64,000 nt of DNA, from NCBI RefSeq assembly GCF_001056295.1, contig NZ_JVMD01000033.1:595-64594 (forward strand), written 5' to 3'. The position numbers and the translations under genes are program-made. This document shows, in pieces, positions 27,752 through 38,921 of the stretch (its first letter is position 1; each line of letters starts with the position of its first letter). Under the pieces are notes generated by a model, which had not been told where the DNA came from, searched no databases, and saw only the letters and a list, made by a program, of their open reading frames with translations. Origin of the DNA: Corynebacterium halotolerans. GTDB taxonomy: Bacteria > Actinomycetota > Actinomycetes > Mycobacteriales > Mycobacteriaceae.

Positions 27752-30409
27752 CTACAGGTACTTGACCAGCCCCGTCTCTGCGGGATGCGCGAGCAGCTGG
27801 TGGCGCGGCACGACGCGGACGGCGTACCCGAAGGTGCCGGGGCGGTCGGTGCGGATCGTCGCGGAGTAGCGCCCGCGGCCCCGATGCTCCATGGCGTGGA
27901 TGTCGTTGTCGCGCATTCCGCCCATCTCGCCACCACCGTGTCCCCCGCCGCCGTGCCCCTCGCCGCCCTGCCCACCGCAGCCGTCGACGTCCCCGACGAT
28001 GGCCTCGACGCGGACGTCCTCGTGGGCGAGGGTGCCCAGCTCGACGTCGACGCAGATCTGGAATTCCTCGCCGGCCAGCACCCGGGTGCCGTCGCCGATC
28101 GGGGCGCCGTCGCACAGCGCGCGCGACAGCGTGATGTTCGGCCAGCCCTGCGCCACGTGGCGGGTCCAGTTGACGAACTGCCGCGCGGCATCGCCGTCGG
28201 CGGCCATCAGCCGGTTGGCGTGGTCGGCCGGGCGGTAGTAGCCGTCGACGTACTCGCGGAGCATGCGGGTGGCGGTGACCTTCGGCGACAGCGCCGTCAG
28301 CGACGCGCGGATGCGGTCGAGCCAGGCGCGCGGGATGCCGTCGTCGTCGCGGTCGTAATACGACGGCACGATCTCCTGCTCCAGCAGGTCGTACAGCGCC
28401 TGCGATTCCAGCTGGTCGCGGTAGCCCTGGTCGTGCGTTTCCACGGACGGGATGGTCCAGCCGTTGCCCTCCTGCGGCATCTCGTCCCACCAGCCGTCGG
28501 AGATCGACAGCGTCAGGCCGCCGTTCATGACCGCCTTCATGCCGGAGGTGCCCGACGCCTCCTGCGGGCGGATCGGGTTGTTCAGCCACACGTCGGAGCC
28601 GGAGACCAGGTGGGACGCCAACTGCATGTCGTAGTCCGGCAGGAAGAGGAAGCGGTCGCGGACGCCGGCGTCGTCGGCGAAGCGGATCAGCTCCTGCATC
28701 AGCTGTTTGCCGCCCATGTCGCGCGGGTGCGCCTTGCCCGCGACGACGAACTGCACGGGCCGGTCGGGGTCGAGCAGGATCTCGCGCAGGCGGTCGGGGG
28801 CCTTGAGCATCAGCGTCAGCCGTTTGTAGGTGGACACCCGCCGGGCGAAGCCGACGGTGAGCGCATCCGGGTCGAGCACCCGGCGGGTCCAGCCCAGCTG
28901 GGCCTCGTCGAGGCCGCGGTGCCGCCACGAGTCGTGGAGGGCGGCGCGGGCGACGTCGACCAGGTCGGCGCGCATGGTGTTGCGGGCCGCCCACAGCTCC
29001 TCGTCGCCGATGGCGTCCGCGTGCTCCCATGCTTCGGCGACCGCCGGATCCGCGCCGCCGCAGGCCGCCGCGATCACCGGTTCCATCGCGGGGTGCGCCC
29101 ACGTGGGCAGGTGGACGCCGTTGGTCACCGAACCGATGGGCACCTCATCGGGTTCGTAGCCGGGGTACAGGCCGCGGAAGTTCTCGCGCGAGATGGCGCC
29201 ATGGAGCTTTGCGACGCCGTTGGCCCGCTGCGAGAGGCGAAGCGCCAGATTGGCCATGTTGAACCGGTTCGGGTCGTCTTCGGCGCCGAGTTCGAGGATG
29301 CGGTCGACGGGCACGCCCGGGCAGAGCAGCGACGTGCCGTCCCCGCCGGCCTCGATGTGGCGGCGGACCATTTCCTTGTCGAACCGGTCGATGCCGGAGG
29401 GCACCGGGGTGTGGGTGGTGAAGACGTTGCCCGCCCGGGTGATGGCCAGCGCCTCGTCGAACGTGGCGCCCTCGTCCATCCGCTCCCGGATGCGCTCCAG
29501 GCCCAGGAAACCGGCGTGGCCCTCGTTGAGGTGCGCCACGCGGGGGCGCATCAGGCCGCGGGCGTCGCAGAACGCATTGACCGCGCGGACGCCGCCGATG
29601 CCCAGGATGATCTCCTGGCGCACGCGGTGCTCGTCGTCGCCACCGTAAAGGCGGTCGGTGATGCCGCGCAGTTCGGTCGGGTTGGCGTCGATGTCGGTGT
29701 CGAGGAGGATCAGCGGGACGCGGCCGACCTGGGCGACCCACAGGGCGACGGAGACGGTGCGGTGGCCGGGGAAATCGACCTCGACGTGGATGTGGTCGCC
29801 GGCGCCGTCGCGCACCTTCTGCACCGGCAGCGACGCCGGCGCGTGGGCGACGTAGGCCTCCTCCTGCCAACCGTCGGCGGACAGCGACTGCGTGAAGTAG
29901 CCGTGCGTGTACAGCAGACCGACGCCGATCAGCGGCACGCCCAGGTCCGACGCGGATTTCAGGTGGTCGCCGGCCAGCACCCCGAGGCCGCCGGAGTAGA
30001 TCGGCAGCGACGGGTGGATGCCGAATTCCATGGAGAAGTACGCGGCGATCGGGTCGGTCGCCGTGCGGTTGGTGACTCCGGTGGTCTCGGCGTCGGCGCG
30101 GTCGTGTTCGTCGTGGCTGCGCTCGAACCACAGGGAATCCTGCAGGTGGGCGTCGAGTTCCGCGCCGGCGGCGCGCATGCGGGCGAGGAATTCCCCGTCG
30201 GCGGCGAGCGCCTCGAGCGAGGAGCGGGGGCTGGCGTGCAGCAGGGCCATGGGGCCGTTGACGCGCGACCAGAGGTCCGGGTCGATGCTCTCGAACAGTT
30301 CGCGCGTCGGGCGGTGCCACGACCAGCGCATGTTCATGGCCAGCCGGACCAGCGGCTGAAGGGCGGACGGGATGTTGTAGGAAACCTCGACAATGCCTGT
30401 TGCCTTCAT
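27752..30409 (-). CDS. glgP: Alpha-glucan phosphorylase (DUF3417 type)
   Basis: Phosphorolysis of alpha-1,4-glucan or maltodextrin to glucose 1-phosphate, 885 aa. The N-terminal DUF3417 domain (LVRLAMNMRWSWHRPTRELF) marks the actinobacterial GlgP2/MalP group. Visible: FSMEFGIHPSLPIYSGGLGVLAGDH split over the active site, KRLTLMLKAPDR, and the PLP-lysine region SGTSGMKAVMNGG. The last ~90 residues form a beta-rich C-terminal domain with a short Gly/His insert (GEGHGGGGHGGG). In C. glutamicum malP is also next to pyk and lgt, which supports orthology. ATG 30409. Confidence 0.92.
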   Translation of the reverse strand: MKATGIVEVSYNIPSALQPLVRLAMNMRWSWHRPTRELFESIDPDLWSRVNGPMALLHASPRSSLEALAADGEFLARMRAAGAELDAHLQDSLWFERSHDEHDRADAETTGVTNRTATDPIAAYFSMEFGIHPSLPIYSGGLGVLAGDHLKSASDLGVPLIGVGLLYTHGYFTQSLSADGWQEEAYVAHAPASLPVQKVRDGAGDHIHVEVDFPGHRTVSVALWVAQVGRVPLILLDTDIDANPTELRGITDRLYGGDDEHRVRQEIILGIGGVRAVNAFCDARGLMRPRVAHLNEGHAGFLGLERIRERMDEGATFDEALAITRAGNVFTTHTPVPSGIDRFDKEMVRRHIEAGGDGTSLLCPGVPVDRILELGAEDDPNRFNMANLALRLSQRANGVAKLHGAISRENFRGLYPGYEPDEVPIGSVTNGVHLPTWAHPAMEPVIAAACGGADPAVAEAWEHADAIGDEELWAARNTMRADLVDVARAALHDSWRHRGLDEAQLGWTRRVLDPDALTVGFARRVSTYKRLTLMLKAPDRLREILLDPDRPVQFVVAGKAHPRDMGGKQLMQELIRFADDAGVRDRFLFLPDYDMQLASHLVSGSDVWLNNPIRPQEASGTSGMKAVMNGGLTLSISDGWWDEMPQEGNGWTIPSVETHDQGYRDQLESQALYDLLEQEIVPSYYDRDDDGIPRAWLDRIRASLTALSPKVTATRMLREYVDGYYRPADHANRLMAADGDAARQFVNWTRHVAQGWPNITLSRALCDGAPIGDGTRVLAGEEFQICVDVELGTLAHEDVRVEAIVGDVDGCGGQGGEGHGGGGHGGGEMGGMRDNDIHAMEHRGRGRYSATIRTDRPGTFGYAVRVVPRHQLLAHPAETGLVKYL

Positions 30410-30432
30410 GGACTGAACCTAACCCCAAGCGG

Positions 30433-30477
30433 GCGACCCCGCCACAGCAGCGCAAACGGCTGCCGCGGCGGGGTCGC
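30433..30477 (-). terminator. Long hairpin between pyk and glgP
   Basis: GCGACCCCGCC (30433-30443) pairs with GGCGGGGTCGC (30467-30477); inside, GCAGC and GCTGC pair again, giving a long interrupted stem. It lies 48 bases past the pyk stop and 24 bases before the glgP start. No U-tract, so factor-assisted termination or mRNA processing is possible. Confidence 0.5.
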
Positions 30478-30524
30478 GCGGATGGGCCCGCCGGATCGGA
30501 TCCGGGGCGGGCGCCGCGGGGAGG

Positions 30525-31955
30525 TCAGTCCCCGTGGATGTCCTCGCCCAGCATGTGGACGTGGACCAGGTTGGTGTTGCCCTCGTTGCCCGGGGGCGTG
30601 CCGGCGACGACGACCATCATGTCGCCGCGGCGGTACTCGTCCATGGCCAGCAGGGCCTCGTCGACGGTGGTCATCATGTCGTCGGTGGTGCGGACCTCGC
30701 GGGTGAGGAACGTCTCCGCGCCCCACGTCAGCGCCAGCTGCGAGCGGACCGACTGGTGCGGGGTGAACACCAGCAGCGGCAGGCGCGAGTGCAGGCGCGC
30801 CACGCGGCGGGCGGTGTCGCCGGAGGACGTGAAGGCCACCAGGGCGCGCGCGTTGAGGCGCTCGCCGATGTCGCGGGCGGCGTAGGAGATCACGCCGCGC
30901 TTGGTGCGCGGCATGTGCGTCAGCGACGGCACCTCGCCGTCGCGCTCGGCGGCGGCGACGATGCGCGCCATGGTGCGCACGGTGGTTTCGGGGTACTTGC
31001 CCACCGACGTTTCGCCGGAAAGCATGACCGCGTCGGCGCCGTCGAGGACGGCGTTGGCGACGTCGGAGGCCTCGGCGCGCGTCGGGCGGGAGTTGACGAT
31101 CATCGAGTCGAGCATCTGCGTGGCGACGATGACCGGCTTCGCGTTCTCGCGTGCGATCTGCACGGCGCGCTTCTGCACCAGCGGCACGTCCTCCAGCGGC
31201 ACCTCGACGCCGAGGTCGCCGCGGGCGACCATGACGGCGTCGAAGGCCAGGATGATGGCCTCGAGCGCGTCGACGGCCTCCGGCTTCTCCAGCTTCGCGA
31301 TGACCGGGACGCGGCGGCCCTCCTCGTCCATGATCGCGTGGACGAGCTCGACGTCGGACGGCGAGCGGACGAAGGACAGCGCGATGAAGTCGACGCCCAG
31401 GTTCAGGGCGAAGCGCAGGTCGCGGATGTCCTTCTCGCTCAGCGCCGGCACGGAGATGTCCATGCCCGGCAGCGAGACGCCCTTGTTGTTGGAGACGGGG
31501 CCGCCCTCGGTGACCTCGCAGATCACGTCGTTGCCCTCGACGCCGATGCACTTCAGGCCGACCTTGCCGTCGTCGACGAGCAGGCGGTCGCCCGGCTTGG
31601 CGTCCTGGGCGAGGTTCTTGTAGGTGGTGGACACGCGGTCGTGCGTGCCCTCGACGTCATCGACGGTGATGCGGACGGTCTCGCCGTCGGCCCAGTACGT
31701 CGAGCCTTCGGCGAAGCGGCCGAGGCGGATCTTGGGGCCCTGCAGATCGGCGAGGATGCCCACCGCGTGACCGGTCGCGTCGGAGGCTTCGCGGACCCAG
31801 CGGTAGTTCTGCGCGTGGTCCTCGTGCTCGCCGTGCGAGAAGTTCAGGCGGGCGACGTCCATGCCGGCGTCGACAAGCGAGGTGATTCCCTCGAGGGAGG
31901 CGACGGCGGGGCCAAGGGTACATACGATCTTCGTTCGTCTTTGCACGTCCACCAC
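30525..31955 (-). CDS. pyk: Pyruvate kinase
   Basis: Last ATP-forming step of glycolysis. 476 aa; N-terminal RRTKIVCTLGPAVAS, the substrate-binding VARLNFSHGEHEDH, catalytic AKLEKPEAVD, metal-binding VMVARGDLGVEVP, and KPVIVATQMLDSMI are all present. Two GTG codons lie at the start (31955 and 31952), and the second would give the usual MDxQRRTK form. The gene begins one base after lgt ends, so lgt-pyk co-expression is likely. Confidence 0.97.
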   Translation of the reverse strand: MVDVQRRTKIVCTLGPAVASLEGITSLVDAGMDVARLNFSHGEHEDHAQNYRWVREASDATGHAVGILADLQGPKIRLGRFAEGSTYWADGETVRITVDDVEGTHDRVSTTYKNLAQDAKPGDRLLVDDGKVGLKCIGVEGNDVICEVTEGGPVSNNKGVSLPGMDISVPALSEKDIRDLRFALNLGVDFIALSFVRSPSDVELVHAIMDEEGRRVPVIAKLEKPEAVDALEAIILAFDAVMVARGDLGVEVPLEDVPLVQKRAVQIARENAKPVIVATQMLDSMIVNSRPTRAEASDVANAVLDGADAVMLSGETSVGKYPETTVRTMARIVAAAERDGEVPSLTHMPRTKRGVISYAARDIGERLNARALVAFTSSGDTARRVARLHSRLPLLVFTPHQSVRSQLALTWGAETFLTREVRTTDDMMTTVDEALLAMDEYRRGDMMVVVAGTPPGNEGNTNLVHVHMLGEDIHGD

Positions 31956-31956
31956 C

Positions 31957-32856
31957 CTAGTCCCGAACCGGCGCGGCCGCGTCGGCCCCCGCCCCGCCGC
32001 GGACGTCCCCGGGAGCTTCGCGACGTCTCTTGCGCAGCGCGAACACGAACCCGCAGGCGATCAGGAAAACCACGGCGGACGTGACTGTGTTGATGCGCAG
32101 GCCGCCGAAGACCTCGGTCGCGGCGTCGGTGCGGATCAGCTCGATGAAGAACCGGCCCAGCGTGTAGCCGGCGACGTAGAGGGCGAAGACGATGCCGCCG
32201 CCGAGCCGCAGCCGCCGGTCGAGCCACACGAGCAGGATGCAGATGGCGACGTTCCACAGCAGTTCGTACAGGAACGTCGGGTGCACCACGGCGAGCACCT
32301 CGCCGGTGGAGACGCCGGAGACGGGCGCGGCGTTGCCGGCTTCGTCGACCCGCCGGTAAATCTCGAGCCCCCACGGCAGGTCGGTCGGGCCGCCGTGGAG
32401 TTCCTGGTTGAACCAGTTGCCCAGGCGGCCGATGCCCTGGGCGAGGATGATCGTCGGCGCGACCGCGTCGAGCATCGGCGCGACGGGCACCTTCCGGTAT
32501 TTCAGGACCAGCAGGCCGGCCAGGGTGCCCAGCGCGACGGCGCCCCAGATGCCCAGTCCGCCGGCGGTGATGTTGAGCGCCCGCCAGGGGTCGCCGCCCT
32601 CGCCGAAGTACTTCGGCCAGTCGGTGAGCACGTGGTAGAGCCGGCCGCCGATGATGCCCGCCGGGATGGCGAAGATGGCGACGTCGAGGACGACCTCGGG
32701 GTCGCCGCCGCGGTCGGCGTAGCGGTGCTTGGCCCACAGCACGGCGATGATGATGCCGGCCAGGATGGACAGCGCGTATCCGCGCAGCGGGATGGGCCCC
32801 AGGTGCCACACTCCCTGCGGCGGCGAGGGGATGTTCGCCAGCAGCTCGACGGTCAC
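31957..32856 (-). CDS. lgt: Prolipoprotein diacylglyceryl transferase
   Basis: Membrane enzyme that attaches diacylglyceryl to the lipobox cysteine of prolipoproteins (such as the receptor at 2495). 299 aa, about seven hydrophobic segments. Signature [21 protein letters not shown] matches the Lgt HGGRIGNFxN-type block split over the active site; [11 protein letters not shown] is the late conserved motif. The GTG start overlaps the trpA stop (GTGA), the same order as trpA-lgt in mycobacteria. Confidence 0.95.
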   Translation of the reverse strand: MTVELLANIPSPPQGVWHLGPIPLRGYALSILAGIIIAVLWAKHRYADRGGDPEVVLDVAIFAIPAGIIGGRLYHVLTDWPKYFGEGGDPWRALNITAGGLGIWGAVALGTLAGLLVLKYRKVPVAPMLDAVAPTIILAQGIGRLGNWFNQELHGGPTDLPWGLEIYRRVDEAGNAAPVSGVSTGEVLAVVHPTFLYELLWNVAICILLVWLDRRLRLGGGIVFALYVAGYTLGRFFIELIRTDAATEVFGGLRINTVTSAVVFLIACGFVFALRKRRREAPGDVRGGAGADAAAPVRD

Positions 32857-33647
32857 GCCCGCTCCCCGGCCTCGCCCGCGCGCACGCCCGCCGCCAGCTC
32901 CTCGGCCAGCGCGACGAGTTCATCGCGGCCCTTCGCGGCGGCCTTGATCAGGGCGGAGCCGACGATGACGCCGTCGGCGAAGCCCGCGATCTCCTTGGCC
33001 TGCTCGCCGTTGGACACGCCCAGGCCCACGCACACCGGCAGTTCGGTGAACTCGCGGGTGCGGGACACCAGGATGCCGGCGGCGGAGTCGACGGCCTTCT
33101 GCGCGCCGGTGACGCCCATGTGGCTGGTCGCGTAGACGAATCCGCCGGAGGCCGCGGTGGTCAGCGCGATGCGCTCGTTCGACGACGACGGCGCGACCAG
33201 GAAAATCGTGTCCAGGCCGTGCTTCTCGGCGGCGGCGAGCCACCGGCCGGCCTCCTCCGGGATCAGGTCCGGGATGATGGCGCCCATGCCGCCGGCGGCG
33301 GCGAAGTCCTCGGCGAACTTCTCCGGGCCGTACTGCAGGATCGGGTTCCAGTAGGTCATGGTCACGCAGTTGGCGCCGGCGGCGGTGACCTCGCGGATGA
33401 CGTGGAACAGGTCCCTGATGCGGAATCCCGCGTCGAGGGCGATGTCCGCGGCCTCCTGGATGGTCGGGCCGTCCATCATCGGGTCGGAGTACGGCAGGCC
33501 GACCTCCACGATGTCGGCGCCAGCGGCGACGACGGCGTTGATGTTGTCGATCGACCCCTCGACCGTCGGGTAGCCGGCGGGCAGGTACGCGATGAAGGCC
33601 GCGCGGTTTTCGGCGCGGACCGTGGCGAAAACTTCTGCGAGGCTCAC
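32853..33647 (-). CDS. trpA: Tryptophan synthase alpha chain
   Basis: Cleaves indole-3-glycerol phosphate to indole and G3P. 264 aa from GTG 33647, which overlaps the trpB stop by 4 bases; the frame is open upstream without support. Catalytic acids are in [20 protein letters not shown] (Glu and Asp), with the flexible-loop region [12 protein letters not shown] and the phosphate-binding [12 protein letters not shown]. In a trpE-TIGR02234-trpC-trpB-trpA-lgt cluster. Confidence 0.96.
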   Translation of the reverse strand: MSLAEVFATVRAENRAAFIAYLPAGYPTVEGSIDNINAVVAAGADIVEVGLPYSDPMMDGPTIQEAADIALDAGFRIRDLFHVIREVTAAGANCVTMTYWNPILQYGPEKFAEDFAAAGGMGAIIPDLIPEEAGRWLAAAEKHGLDTIFLVAPSSSNERIALTTAASGGFVYATSHMGVTGAQKAVDSAAGILVSRTREFTELPVCVGLGVSNGEQAKEIAGFADGVIVGSALIKAAAKGRDELVALAEELAAGVRAGEAGERA

Positions 33648-35011
33648 TTGCCCTGCTCCTTCCGCTGGTCGCTCAGCTCTTGTTCGGCCGTCTCCGGGCC
33701 GGTGGTCTCCGCGGGCGTGCGGATGCTCTCGGGGTGCAGGTCGAACCACCGCGCCGCCGTGTCGACGTCCTTGTCGCCGCGGCCCGAGACGTTGACGATC
33801 AGAACCGGCTCCCGGCCGAGCTCGTCGCGAAGCTGCTTTGCGACGACCCGCGCCGCCGCGACCGCGTGCGCGGACTCGATGGCCGGGATGATGCCCTCCG
33901 TGCGGGACAGGTCGCGGAAGGCGTCCATGGCCATGTCGTCCGTCACGGGGACGTAGTGGGCGCGGCCGGAATCGGCGAGCTTGGAGTGCTCCGGGCCCAC
34001 GCCCGGGTAATCCAGGCCCGCGGAGATGGAGTGGGACTCGATGATCTGGCCGTCCTCGTCCTGCATCAGCGCGGCGAAGGAGCCCTGGAAGACGCCCGGG
34101 TTGCCGCCGGCGGAAATCGGGGCGGCGTGGCGGCCGGTCTCGACGCCGTCGCCCGCGGCCTCGGCGCCGATGAGCCGGACCGACTCATCGTCGATGAAGG
34201 GGTGGAACAGGCCGATGGCGTTGGAGCCGCCGCCGACGCACGCGATCGCGGCGTCCGGGAGGGAACCCCTGGCGGCGAGGATCTGCTGGCGGGCCTCGGC
34301 GCCGATGATGCGCTGGAAATCGCGGACCATCGCCGGGAAGGGGTGCGGGCCGGCGGCGGTGCCGAAGCAGTAGTAGGTGTCGTCGGCGTTGGCGACCCAG
34401 AAGCGCATGGCCTCGTTGATGGCGTCCTTGAGGGTGCGGGAGCCGATCTGGACCTCGATGACCTCCGCGCCGAGCAGGCGCATGCGGGCGATGTTGAGGG
34501 CCTGGCGCTCGGCGTCGACGGCGCCCATGTAGATGCGGCATTCCAGGCCCAGCAGCGCGCAGGCGGTGGCGGTGGCCACGCCGTGCTGGCCGGCGCCGGT
34601 TTCGGCGATGATCTTCGTCTTGCCCATGTTCTTGGCCAGCAGCACCTGGCCGAGCACGTTGTTGATCTTGTGGCTGCCGGTGTGGTTGAGGTCCTCGCGC
34701 TTGAGCCAGACCTCGGCGCCGATCATCTCGCCGAACTTCGCCGCCGGGTAGAGCGGCGACGGGCGGCCCGTGTAATCGCGCTGCAGGCGGTCGAGCTCCG
34801 CGAGGAAGGCCTCGTCGGTGCGGGCCTTGGCGTAGCCCTCGGTGACCTCGCCGATGACGGACATCAGGGCCTCGGGGATGTAGGTGCCGCCCCACGGCCC
34901 CCAGTGGCCCAGCTCATCGGGCTCGTGGCCGGTGGTCCGCGAAATGACCTCGCCCACCGTGGGCAGGCGGTCGCCGGCGGCGTCCTTGCTCTTGAATTCC
35001 TGATCGTTCAC
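33644..35011 (-). CDS. trpB: Tryptophan synthase beta chain
   Basis: PLP enzyme joining indole and serine. PLP lysine in [13 protein letters not shown], catalytic Glu in [13 protein letters not shown], phosphate-binding [15 protein letters not shown] 35011 gives a normal 455-aa length; an in-frame ATG at 35029 is an alternative and neither has a strong ribosome-binding site. The 150-base spacer to trpC contains direct repeats and G-runs. The stop overlaps trpA. Confidence 0.96.
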   Translation of the reverse strand: MNDQEFKSKDAAGDRLPTVGEVISRTTGHEPDELGHWGPWGGTYIPEALMSVIGEVTEGYAKARTDEAFLAELDRLQRDYTGRPSPLYPAAKFGEMIGAEVWLKREDLNHTGSHKINNVLGQVLLAKNMGKTKIIAETGAGQHGVATATACALLGLECRIYMGAVDAERQALNIARMRLLGAEVIEVQIGSRTLKDAINEAMRFWVANADDTYYCFGTAAGPHPFPAMVRDFQRIIGAEARQQILAARGSLPDAAIACVGGGSNAIGLFHPFIDDESVRLIGAEAAGDGVETGRHAAPISAGGNPGVFQGSFAALMQDEDGQIIESHSISAGLDYPGVGPEHSKLADSGRAHYVPVTDDMAMDAFRDLSRTEGIIPAIESAHAVAAARVVAKQLRDELGREPVLIVNVSGRGDKDVDTAARWFDLHPESIRTPAETTGPETAEQELSDQRKEQGK

Positions 35012-35051
35012 CCGACCATTGTGACCCATCGCGCCGCGCGGCGCGCCCACC

Positions 35052-35164
35052 GGGGTCGGATGGGCAGAGATGGGGTCGGATCAAGTCGGGATGGTCGCGT
35101 CGGGCGCCGCCGTGGCGGGTGCGCGTCCGGTCGGGCACCGCCGTGGCGCGTGCGCGTCCCGTCA
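35052..35164 (+). repeat. 31-bp direct repeat and G-rich spacer between trpC and trpB
   Basis: Two 31-bp copies (35101-35131 and 35132-35162), differing at a few positions, share the core CCGCCGTGGCG and GTGCGCGTCC; the second runs into the trpC stop codon, as if the gene end had been duplicated. Further toward trpB, GGGGTCGGAT occurs twice (35052, 35072), giving four G-runs on the plus strand. Confidence 0.7.
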
Positions 35165-35965
35165 GCCGCGGGACGCGGGGTGCTGCCCGGCGGCGACCAG
35201 GCGGCGGCAGGCGTCGCCCGGATCGCCGGCGGTGACCAGCCCCTCGCCCACCAGCACGCAATCCGCGCCCTGGTCGGCGTAGGCGCGCAGATCCTCCGGG
35301 CCCTTGACCCCCGACTCGGCGACCTTGACCACGTCGTCGGGAAGCATCGGGGCGAGCTTGCCGTAGACGCCCATGTCGACCTCGAGGGTCTTCAGGTTGC
35401 GGGCGTTGATGCCCAGGATCTTCGCGCCGGCGGCGATGGCGCGGTCGACCTCCTCGGCGGTGTGCGCCTCGACGAGGGCGTGCATGCCCAGCGACTCGGT
35501 GCGGTCGAGCAGCGCCTCCAGGGCGGGCTGATCCAGGGCGGAGACCATCAGCAGCACCAGGTCGGCGCCGTGGGCGCGGGCCTCGTGGACCTGGTACGGG
35601 GTGACGATGAAGTCCTTGCGCAGCACCGGGATGTCCACCGCCGCGCGCACGGCGTCGAGGTCGGCGAGGGATCCCCGGAAGCGGCGCTCCTCGGTGAGGC
35701 AGGAGATGACGGCCGCGCCGTTGTCGGCGTACTGCCCGGCCAGCACGGCGGGCTCGGGGATGTCCGCCAGGTCGCCCTTGGACGGCGAGGCGCGCTTGAC
35801 CTCGGCGATGACCTGCACGCCCGGGCCGGACAGCGCGGCCAGCGCATCGAGGGCGGGCGGGGCGTCGAGCGAGCGGGCCTTGATCTCCTCGAAGGGAATC
35901 TTCGCCTCGCGGGCGGCCAAATCCTCGCGGACGCCGGCGATGATGTCGTCGAGAACCGTTGCCAT
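35162..35965 (-). CDS. trpC: Indole-3-glycerol phosphate synthase
   Basis: Ring closure of CdRP to indole-3-glycerol phosphate; monofunctional, 267 aa, no TrpF domain fused. Active-site motifs: [13 protein letters not shown] (two lysines and the Ser-Pro-Ser-Lys), [44 protein letters not shown], and [13 protein letters not shown] 35965. It follows the TIGR02234 gene by 62 bases. Confidence 0.96.
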   Translation of the reverse strand: MATVLDDIIAGVREDLAAREAKIPFEEIKARSLDAPPALDALAALSGPGVQVIAEVKRASPSKGDLADIPEPAVLAGQYADNGAAVISCLTEERRFRGSLADLDAVRAAVDIPVLRKDFIVTPYQVHEARAHGADLVLLMVSALDQPALEALLDRTESLGMHALVEAHTAEEVDRAIAAGAKILGINARNLKTLEVDMGVYGKLAPMLPDDVVKVAESGVKGPEDLRAYADQGADCVLVGEGLVTAGDPGDACRRLVAAGQHPASRG

Positions 35966-36027
35966 GGTCAATCCCCTCGTCGCGGGCCCGGGCCCGCATG
36001 TCGATGAAATCCGTTTCGAGCTGAATG

Positions 36028-36843
36028 TTATCGGTCGGTGCGGCCGCCGCCGGGCACGGGGTCGGAATCCGCGGCTCCGGTGTCGGTCGATCCTGGCGCG
36101 GGGTCGGAATCCGCGGGATCGGTGTCGGTCGGGTCCACGCCCGCGTCGAGGGCGTCCCACATGACGCGGCCCGACGCGGGTTCGCGCGACAGGTCGTCGC
36201 GCACGCGCTCGCGGCGCACCTCCGGCGTCTCGTACGCGCCGGAGCGCCGCTTTGCGACGGTCCCGCCCGGGCGCACGAGCAGCAGCACTCCCCCGAGCAC
36301 GCCCAGAGCCGCGACGATGACGGACACCACCGGCCCCAGCGAGTGGGTCTCGAGGTTCTGGATCTGCGCCCAGTCGGAGACGGTGACCGGTGCGTTCGCC
36401 CGCTGGGTCGCCGCACCGGAGGAGAGCAGGTCCAGCGCGCGCTTGGGGTCCGCGCCGGCGGTGAGCAGCTGCAGCGGCGACCACGCGGCGGCCGCGGCGA
36501 TGACCGCGGCGAGGCCGCCGACGACGCGCCGCCCGAGGCCGCCCATGATCAGCGTCGCCGCCACGGCCGCGGCCAGCGCCAGCGCCAGCGCCGTGGTCTC
36601 CGGCGCCCACGTCGCGCCGACGAGGTCGTTGACCGCCTCGCCCGATTTGTCGTCGAAGGTCGTGACGGTCAGCCACGCCGCCCGGCCGGCGAGCCACAGG
36701 CCGATCGCCGACGCGAGGATCAGCGCCAGGGCGGCGCCAGGGCGGCGATCGGTCTTCTTCGCCCCGCCGTCCTGCTCCGGCACCTGCTCACCCCGCTGCC
36801 CGGACATCTGCTCCGGCTCCCGCTTCCCCTGCGGCTCAGTCAT
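36028..36843 (-). CDS. TIGR02234 Trp-region membrane protein
   Basis: Actinobacterial 'Trp biosynthesis associated' membrane protein of unknown function, always near trpE/trpC (Rv1610 in M. tuberculosis). 271 aa with about four membrane segments (near 36-55, 80-100, 106-125 and 170-190), a basic loop, and an acidic Asp/Pro/Gly C-terminal tail ([11 protein letters not shown] type) with two similar repeats. ATG 36843 lies inside the end of trpE (8-base overlap), so the two are translation-coupled. Confidence 0.85.
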   Translation of the reverse strand: MTEPQGKREPEQMSGQRGEQVPEQDGGAKKTDRRPGAALALILASAIGLWLAGRAAWLTVTTFDDKSGEAVNDLVGATWAPETTALALALAAAVAATLIMGGLGRRVVGGLAAVIAAAAAWSPLQLLTAGADPKRALDLLSSGAATQRANAPVTVSDWAQIQNLETHSLGPVVSVIVAALGVLGGVLLLVRPGGTVAKRRSGAYETPEVRRERVRDDLSREPASGRVMWDALDAGVDPTDTDPADSDPAPGSTDTGAADSDPVPGGGRTDR

Positions 36844-38422
36844 CTGCTCCCCCTTCGGCGTCCCCGCGGGCCTCGCGGATGGTTTCGGCGGCGGCGACCG
36901 CGCGCAGCACGGCCGCGGCCTTGTTGCGGGTTTCGGCGTCCTCGTCCTCCGGATCGGAGTCGGCGACGATGCCGCCGCCGGCCTGCACGTACACGGTGCC
37001 GCCCTTGATCAGGCCGCTCCGAATGGTGATCGCCTGGTCGGTGTTGCCGCGGAAATCGAAATAGCCGACCGTGCCGCCGTAGATGCCGCGCCGGGTGTCC
37101 TCCAGCTCGTCGATGATGGCCAGGGCGCTCGGCTTCGGCGCGCCCGACAGGGTGCCCGCCGGGAAGGTGGCGGCGAAGGCGTCGACGGCGGTCGCGTCCT
37201 CGGCGAGCGTGCCGGTCACGGTGGACACCAGGTGCATGACGTGCGAGTACCGCTCGATGTGCCTGAAGTCGTGGACCTTCACCGTGCCCGGCTCGCATAC
37301 GCGGCCGAGGTCGTTGCGGCCCAGGTCCACGAGCATGAGGTGCTCGCTGTTCTCCTTCTCGTCGGCCAGCAGCTCCTTTTCCAGCAGCACGTCCTCCTCG
37401 ACTCCGGTGCCGCGCGGGCGGGTGCCGGCGATGGGGTTGGTGATCACCCGCCGGCCCTGCACCTGCACCAGCGACTCCGGCGACGACCCGACGATCTGGA
37501 ACGCCGTCGCCGTCATCGACTCATCGGGCACGTTGACCAGGAACATGTAGGGGCTGGGGTTGGTCATCCGCAGCATGCGGTAGACCTCCAGCGCCGTCGC
37601 GTCGGTGTCCATCTCGAAGCGCTGGGACAGCACGATCTGGAAGGCGTCACCCGCGCGGATGTGCTCCTTGCACACGCCGATGCGGCGCTTGTGCTCCTCC
37701 GCGGTGCGCTGGCGGCGCACCTCCGGTTCCGGCAACTCGACCTCCACCGGCGGCGTCGACAGCGGCGCGGCGAGCTTGCCCAGCATCCGGTCGATGCGCG
37801 ACACGGCGTCGTCGTAGGCCTCGTCGACCCGCTCGTCGGAGCCGTCCCAGTTGATCTGGTTGGCCACCAGCCAGATCACGCCCTCGTGGTGGTCGACCAC
37901 CGCCAGGTCCTCGACCAGCAGCTGCACCATCTCCGGCACGCCGAGGTCGTCGACGCAGGTGTCGGGCAGCTTCCGCTCGATGAATCGGATGACGTCGTGC
38001 CCGAAGTAGCCGACCAGGCCGGACGTGAACGGGGGCACCGAACCGGCGGCGACGGCGGCGTCGTCAAGCGGGAGTTCGCTGTGCAGCAGCCGCAGGGTCT
38101 CGCGCAGCGCGACCAGCGGATCGCCGCCCTCCGGGGCGCCCTCGGGGGCGGTGCCGATCCAGCGGGCCTCGCCGTCGACGACGGTCAGGGCGGTGCGCGA
38201 ACCGCAGCCGATCATCGACCATCGCGACCACGACTGCCCCACGTCCGCCGACTCCAGCAGGAACGTGCCCGGGCGGTCGGCGGCGAGCTTGCGGTACGCC
38301 GACAGCGCGGTTTCGCCGTCCGCCAGCACCCGCCTGATCACCGGCACCACGCGATGATTCCGCGCGAGGTCGCGGAAGCGTTCGCGGGACGTCATCGAGG
38401 TTCGCGTCGAGGTTCGCGTCAT
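36836..38422 (-). CDS. trpE: Anthranilate synthase component I
   Basis: Converts chorismate and ammonia/glutamine to anthranilate; the glutaminase TrpG is not in the window. The tryptophan feedback site LLES is present ([19 protein letters not shown]). Catalytic region: [36 protein letters not shown], and [15 protein letters not shown]. Start uncertain: ATG 38422 is assumed (a CATGAT hexamer lies seven bases upstream); ATG 38395 is also possible. Between them lies a tandem 12-bp duplication (38396-38419) that reads TRTS twice. Confidence 0.94.
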   Translation of the reverse strand: MTRTSTRTSMTSRERFRDLARNHRVVPVIRRVLADGETALSAYRKLAADRPGTFLLESADVGQSWSRWSMIGCGSRTALTVVDGEARWIGTAPEGAPEGGDPLVALRETLRLLHSELPLDDAAVAAGSVPPFTSGLVGYFGHDVIRFIERKLPDTCVDDLGVPEMVQLLVEDLAVVDHHEGVIWLVANQINWDGSDERVDEAYDDAVSRIDRMLGKLAAPLSTPPVEVELPEPEVRRQRTAEEHKRRIGVCKEHIRAGDAFQIVLSQRFEMDTDATALEVYRMLRMTNPSPYMFLVNVPDESMTATAFQIVGSSPESLVQVQGRRVITNPIAGTRPRGTGVEEDVLLEKELLADEKENSEHLMLVDLGRNDLGRVCEPGTVKVHDFRHIERYSHVMHLVSTVTGTLAEDATAVDAFAATFPAGTLSGAPKPSALAIIDELEDTRRGIYGGTVGYFDFRGNTDQAITIRSGLIKGGTVYVQAGGGIVADSDPEDEDAETRNKAAAVLRAVAAAETIREARGDAEGGADD

Positions 38423-38516
38423 GGGGAACATCATGCCAAACGCCCGCGCGCCCAACCGGACGAGGGCCGGGGCCGAGCGGGCCCGCATGTGCCCGCCGGG
38501 GGCGCCGGGGACGCGC

Positions 38517-38921
38517 CTACACCAGCGGATCGACGTCGAAGCAGGAATGCGCGCCCGTGTGACAGGCGGCGCCGGTCTGTTCGACGGTGACCAGGACGGT
38601 GTCGTGGTCGCAGTCCAGGGCGACGCGGTGGACCTTCTGGAAGTGCCCCGAGGTCATGCCCTTGATCCAGTATTCGCCGCGCGACCGCGACCAGTAGGTG
38701 CCGCGGCGGGTGCCGATCGTGTACGCCAGCGCGTGATCGTCCATCCACGCGAGCATGAGCACGTCACCGGTGCCGATCTCCTGCACGATCGCGGGCACCA
38801 AACCGGCATCGTTGCGCTTGAGGCGGCCGGCCAGCTCGGGGGCCAGCTCCCACGTCGCGGGGTCGTCGGGGTCCCGCTTGCCGACGACCAGCCGCTCCCC
38901 CGCTTCGCCGTTGCCGGTCAT
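38517..38921 (-). CDS. hisI: Phosphoribosyl-AMP cyclohydrolase
   Basis: Third step of histidine synthesis, zinc-dependent ring opening of PR-AMP. 134 aa, the cyclohydrolase domain only; the HisE pyrophosphatase is not fused and not in the window, as usual in actinobacteria. Motifs: [32 protein letters not shown], the metal-binding [10 protein letters not shown], and [14 protein letters not shown] 38921 overlaps the hisF stop (ATGA). Confidence 0.96.
   Translation of the reverse strand: MTGNGEAGERLVVGKRDPDDPATWELAPELAGRLKRNDAGLVPAIVQEIGTGDVLMLAWMDDHALAYTIGTRRGTYWSRSRGEYWIKGMTSGHFQKVHRVALDCDHDTVLVTVEQTGAACHTGAHSCFDVDPLV

Noticed and set aside
25640..30706. 1688-aa plus-strand open frame over BCCT transporter and phosphorylase
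   Set aside because: Shadow of minus-strand genes; Arg/Asp/His/Gln-rich low-complexity translation without any domain.
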